The notes under the pieces: model-generated | The model's database searches: none | Seen by the model: the letters and a program-made list of their open reading frames with translations, nothing else | Told to the model about the DNA's origin: nothing | Shown here: one piece after another, positions 60,189-62,578 of the stretch | Position numbering within the stretch: position 1 is the first letter of the stretch | How the letters are laid out: every line of letters begins with the position of its first letter | DNA from: JACVRM01 sp046262315 | Lineage (GTDB): Bacteria > Actinomycetota > Thermoleophilia > Gaiellales > Gaiellaceae | NCBI GenBank assembly: GCA_046262315.1 | Contig: JBHEMZ010000060.1 | Location: forward strand, 1 to 62,578 | DNA: 62,578 nucleotides | Reading direction: 5' to 3' | Position numbers and translations under genes: made by a program

Positions 60189-60245
60189 CTTTCGGAAAGC
60201 CGCTGCGGCTGCGGCCGAATGAATCGGCCGGAGCGGCGAAGCCGC
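60189..60245. other. Run of small hairpins between npdG and cofE
   Basis: Successive perfect inverted repeats: CTTT-CGG-AAAG (60189-60199), AGCCG-CTG-CGGCT (60198-60210), CGGCCGA-ATGAA-TCGGCCG (60212-60230) and GCGGC-GAA-GCCGC (60233-60245). They could reduce read-through or mark an mRNA processing site inside the F420 operon. No T-tract follows. Confidence 0.4.
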
Positions 60246-60330
60246 CTGGTGCGCAGGCGAGGCCGCGTCAGTGTCCGAGACGCGAGGCCGGTTCGCCGGG
60301 GCCGGGGGATGAGAGCGGCGATGCGCGCGA

Positions 60331-61071
60331 ATGACCGAGCTCAGGGTCATTCCGCTGGAGGGCATCCCCGAAGTCGACGAGGGTGACGACCTGGCGGCGC
60401 TGCTCGCCGAGTCGGCCGAGCGCGCGGGCGGCCTGGTTGACGGAGACGTGCTCGTCGTGGCCCAGAAGGCGGTTTCAAAGGCCGAGGGGCGCGTGGTGGC
60501 CCTCGAAGATGTCGAGCCGTCGCCGCGCGCGCGCGTCCTTGCCGGCGAGCACGACGCGCGCCATGTCGAGGCGATCCTCCGCGAGTCCGTCCGCATCGTG
60601 CGCACACGAGGGTCGCTCGTGATCGCCGAGACGCGCCACGGGTTCGTCTGCGCGTCCGCGGGGGTCGATCGCTCTAACGCTCCGAGGCCCGACCTCGTCG
60701 TGCTGCTCCCGCTCGACCCCGACGCGTCGGCCGAGCGCCTGCGTCGCGATCTGAACGACCGCGCTGGCGTCCGCGTCGCCGTCGTCGTCAGTGACTCCTT
60801 CGGCCGCCCGTGGCGCCACGGTACGACGGACGTCGCGATCGGCTGTGCCGGACTCGCGCCTCTTCGCGACCTGCGCGGCGAGCGCGACGCGGCCGGTTAC
60901 GAGCTCCGCACGACGACGATCGCGACGGCGGACGAGATCGCGGCTGCGGCCGAGCTCGTCATGGGCAAGGCGGCCGGCATTCCGGGCGCGATCGTCCGCG
61001 GTCTCGACGTCGCCGGCGAGGGCCGCGCGACCGACCTCGTCATGCCCGCCGAGCGCGACCTCTTCCGTTAG
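60331..61071 (+). CDS. cofE: Coenzyme F420-0:L-glutamate ligase
   Basis: A 246-aa GTP-dependent ligase adding gamma-linked glutamates to F420-0 (CofE, the N-terminal half of FbiB). Motifs are LRVIPLEGIPEVDEGDDLA, VLVVAQKAVSKAEGRVVALE, VASAG-type FVCASAGVDRSNAPRPD, VVVSDSFGRPWRHGTTDVAI and LVMGKAAGIPGAIVRG. It lacks the nitroreductase-like C-terminal domain of mycobacterial FbiB, so it is the stand-alone archaeal-like form. ATG at 60331, 163 bp after npdG. Confidence 0.94.
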   Translation: MTELRVIPLEGIPEVDEGDDLAALLAESAERAGGLVDGDVLVVAQKAVSKAEGRVVALEDVEPSPRARVLAGEHDARHVEAILRESVRIVRTRGSLVIAETRHGFVCASAGVDRSNAPRPDLVVLLPLDPDASAERLRRDLNDRAGVRVAVVVSDSFGRPWRHGTTDVAIGCAGLAPLRDLRGERDAAGYELRTTTIATADEIAAAAELVMGKAAGIPGAIVRGLDVAGEGRATDLVMPAERDLFR

Positions 61072-61082
61072 CCTGCGCCGCC

Positions 61083-61562
61083 GTGCCGGAGCCGAAGAAC
61101 GACGGTAAGGACTCCAAGGACGAGCTGATCGAGCTCCTCAACGAGCTGCGCATCACGCTTCCGGGCGTCCAGGTGCTGTTCGCGTTCCTGCTGGCTGTCC
61201 CGTTCACGAACCGATTCACGAAGATCACGGACACGCAGACGAACGCGTTCTTCGTCTCGCTGCTCGCGACCGCCATCGGTTCTGTCCTGCTCATCGCGCC
61301 GTCGGCGTACCATCGCCTGCGCTGGCGGGAAGCCTCCGACGAGGTCCTGCTCCAGGTCTCGAACAGGCTCGCCATCGCGGGAACGGTCTGTGTTGCGATC
61401 GGCATGGCGTCGGCCGTCTTCCTCATCACCGACGTCGTCTTCAAGGAGACGATGACGGTCCTCGTCACGACTGGTGTCTCGGCCACATTCGTGTGGTTCT
61501 GGTACGGCCTGCCGCTCCTGCATCGCGCGCGGCACGACGCCGTCGAGCGTCGGGCCAGGTAG
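61083..61562 (+). CDS. DUF6328 family membrane protein
   Basis: A 159-aa protein with four predicted helices (around VQVLFAFLLAVPF, AFFVSLLATAIGSVLLIAP, RLAIAGTVCVAIGMASAVFL and VLVTTGVSATFVWFWYGLPL). The N-terminal block LIELLNELRITLPGVQVLFA and AYHRLRWREASDEVLLQVSN fit DUF6328, an actinobacterial family of unknown function. GTG at 61083, 11 bp after cofE, so probably the same transcript. Confidence 0.8.
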   Translation: MPEPKNDGKDSKDELIELLNELRITLPGVQVLFAFLLAVPFTNRFTKITDTQTNAFFVSLLATAIGSVLLIAPSAYHRLRWREASDEVLLQVSNRLAIAGTVCVAIGMASAVFLITDVVFKETMTVLVTTGVSATFVWFWYGLPLLHRARHDAVERRAR

Positions 61563-61589
61563 ACCGGTTTGCCGCGCTAGCGTGCGGGC

Positions 61590-62201
61590 GTGCGGGTGCG
61601 CTGGGTCGACGAGTGGGAGGGTGGCTTCGGCTGGCTCGTGGAGGAAGTGCGCGGCCGCACGTCACACGCGCTCGTCGCGAAGGGCGGTGTCTGGCTTGTC
61701 GATCCCGTGGACGTGCCCGGTCTCGACGAGCGGATGCGGGCCGCGGGCGAGCCGGCCGCCGTGATCCAGCTCCTCGATCGCCACAAGCGGGACTCCGCCG
61801 AGCTCGCGCAGCGCTACGGCATTCCGCACCTGTGTCTGCCGCAGGGCGCTGAGGACACGCCCTTCACCTTCCTGCCGCTCGTCCAGATGCGGGGCTGGCG
61901 CGAGTCCGCGCTCTGGTGGGAGGAGCAGCGCGTGCTCGCCGTCGCCGACGCGCTCGGCACCCTGCCGTACTTCCTCGGCCGCGGCGACCGGCTGGGTGTC
62001 CATCCGTGGTTGCGACTGGCGCCTCCGGCGGCCCTGGGCCTCGTCGAGCCCGGGCACGTGCTCTGCGGCCACGGCGAGGGCGTGCACCAGGACGCCGCCC
62101 GTGCCCTGCGCGAGGCGCTCGCAACCTCGCGGCGGCGGATGCCCGGGGCCGCGTGGAACGGCCTGCGCTTCCTGGTGCGAGCTTTGAAGCGCCCTTCATA
62201 A
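61590..62201 (+). CDS. Degenerate metallo-beta-lactamase-like protein, unknown function
   Basis: A 203-aa soluble protein. HALVAKGGVWLVDPVDVPGL, AVIQLLDRHKRDSAELAQRY and PGHVLCGHGEG resemble strands and the late G-H-G of metallo-beta-lactamase-fold hydrolases, but the zinc-binding H-x-H-x-D-H is missing (the equivalent reads LLDRHKRDSAEL). It may be a non-metal or pseudo-enzyme member of the fold. GTG at 61590; 27 bp after the DUF6328 gene. Function unknown. Confidence 0.6.
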   Translation: MRVRWVDEWEGGFGWLVEEVRGRTSHALVAKGGVWLVDPVDVPGLDERMRAAGEPAAVIQLLDRHKRDSAELAQRYGIPHLCLPQGAEDTPFTFLPLVQMRGWRESALWWEEQRVLAVADALGTLPYFLGRGDRLGVHPWLRLAPPAALGLVEPGHVLCGHGEGVHQDAARALREALATSRRRMPGAAWNGLRFLVRALKRPS

Positions 62202-62212
62202 CAGACTGTTGC
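62198..62212 (+). repeat. Palindrome-like repeat 1 (ATAAC-N5-GTTGC)
   Basis: A 15-bp site overlapping the stop of the preceding gene, with AACAGACTGTT in common with repeat 2. It is the least symmetric of three related sites upstream of the last gene. Confidence 0.45.
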
Positions 62213-62289
62213 AAGCAGCGCGCGGCCCCAAGATCCGCCTCGCCGAAATCAGTTCGGCGGGAATCAGAGTAGCTCGCTGCTCGGCGTAA

Positions 62290-62304
62290 GTGACAGACTG
62301 TTAC
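62290..62304 (+). repeat. Palindrome-like repeat 2 (GTGAC-N5-GTTAC)
   Basis: Second of three related sites, one mismatch from a perfect 5-bp inverted repeat. It is followed by AAGC as in repeat 1, and lies 92 bp from repeat 1 and 82 bp from repeat 3. Confidence 0.5.
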
Positions 62305-62371
62305 AAGCGCGGCGCGCCGCGCCCGCGAACGCCGTGCCGGGTCCACTAGAGAAGGGGGCCGCAGGCGCCAA

Positions 62372-62386
62372 GTAACACTCTGTTAC
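62372..62386 (+). repeat. Palindrome repeat 3 (GTAAC-N5-GTTAC)
   Basis: A perfect 5-bp inverted repeat around 5 nt, followed by TAGC. Either an operator for the downstream gene or, since it contains TGTTAC, part of a transposon end. Confidence 0.5.
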
Positions 62387-62452
62387 TAGCGAGCTAGGGT
62401 GGACTGTCACCGAGTGGTCCCGACAGGTGGACCCTCGGACAAAGGCTTGAGA

Positions 62453-62488
62453 GGACGGCACCCGGCCTTCCGTAGCCGGGTGCCGTCC
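62453..62488 (+). terminator. Strong 14-bp hairpin in the leader of the last gene
   Basis: GGACGGCACCCGGC (62453-62466) pairs perfectly with 62475-62488 around an 8-nt loop, followed by GTTTCTCGG. It lies 56 nt before the ATG at 62545. It could block incoming transcription into a transposase gene or act as an attenuator. The T-run is too short for a typical intrinsic terminator. Confidence 0.5.
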
Positions 62489-62544
62489 GTTTCTCGGTTC
62501 ACCCTCGCCTTCGACCACCACGCCGGAGGAAAGGAGTGAGCCGC

Positions 62545-62578
62545 ATGTCCGAGCATGACGTCCTCTTCGGCTACCGGC
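62545..62578 (+). CDS. Start of a putative HTH transposase gene (3' end outside window)
   Basis: Only 11 codons are visible, beginning MSEHDVLFGYR. The wording resembles the N-terminus of IS481-type transposases with a leading helix-turn-helix (often M-x-E-x-D-x-x-F-x-x-R), but this is recognition from a very short string. The RBS AGGAG (62532-62536) at 8 nt supports the ATG at 62545 over an in-frame GTG at 62536. The hairpin and repeats upstream fit a mobile gene guarded against read-through. Confidence 0.35.
   Translation, partial: MSEHDVLFGYR

Larger units (their letters stand above)
62202..62544. other. 343-bp intergenic region before the last gene
   Basis: It holds the three GTRAC-N5-GTTRC sites, the 14-bp hairpin and a purine-rich ribosome binding site (GGAGGAAAGGAG, 62525-62536). 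No coding frame was convincing on either strand. Confidence 0.6.
62382..62578 (+). mobile_element. Possible left end of an IS481-like insertion sequence (partial)
   Basis: The last gene resembles the start of an IS481-type transposase, and IS481 elements usually begin with TGT. The TGTTACTAGC at 62382 could be the left tip; similar TGTTRCAAGC sequences occur at 62207 and 62300. The right end is outside the window, so neither terminal inverted repeats nor a target duplication can be checked. Confidence 0.25.

Noticed and set aside
1..62578. tRNA, rRNA or riboswitch genes
   Set aside because: No cloverleaf, rRNA-like segment or known riboswitch core was recognised by eye; intergenic gaps are mostly under 170 bp.

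Overview
The window is high-GC, almost gap-free bacterial DNA. Starts are ATG, GTG or TTG, often in 4-base ATGA/GTGA/TTGA overlaps with the preceding stop. A coenzyme F420 gene cluster, an actinobacterial-style ferrochelatase and an Ig-like domain typical of Thermoleophilia secreted proteins point to an actinomycete, most likely class Thermoleophilia (Gaiellales/Solirubrobacterales). That placement is inference from gene content; no rRNA or marker tree is available here.

From 1 to about 55.7 kb the window is one very large surface-polysaccharide locus made of many short, alternately oriented transcription units. It holds about 16 glycosyltransferases (GT2, GT4 and a GT-C-like membrane enzyme), five SAM methyltransferase genes (one with two catalytic domains), two Wzx-like flippases, a Wzy-like polymerase, an O-antigen-ligase-like protein, a WecA/MraY-like initiating transferase and an LPG-synthase-type membrane protein. 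Precursor genes are a UDP-GlcNAc 2-epimerase, an NAD-dependent epimerase, a fused dehydrogenase/Gfo-Idh-MocA protein and an AsnB-type amidotransferase. There are also two heparinase II/III-like proteins, a secreted glycoside hydrolase and a secreted transglutaminase-like protein. An ABC exporter pair (Wzm/Wzt) closes the locus, with the heme genes hemE and hemH placed between permease and ATPase. The gene set suggests a polymer carrying uronic acid or uronamide residues, methylated and glycosylated at several steps.

From 56.3 to 62.2 kb come a PolX-PHP protein whose polymerase active site looks dead and the F420 genes cofC-cofD-npdG-cofE, followed by a DUF6328 membrane protein and a degenerate metallo-beta-lactamase-like protein. 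The window ends just inside a probable transposase gene preceded by a strong hairpin and three short palindromic repeats.

The most unusual non-coding signal is a family of three ~100-nt repeats (47079-47178, 47222-47327, 56156-56255). Each has a conserved flank and a 13-nt core palindrome (AGGGACAGTCCCT). All have a second hairpin with a GCA loop, and two have a perfect first hairpin. The stem sequences differ between copies while pairing is kept, which suggests selection on structure. Other points worth a second look are a flippase with no canonical start codon, a C-terminal TRVWR-x-GER-x-W tail shared by two unrelated proteins, and the heme genes inside the exporter operon.
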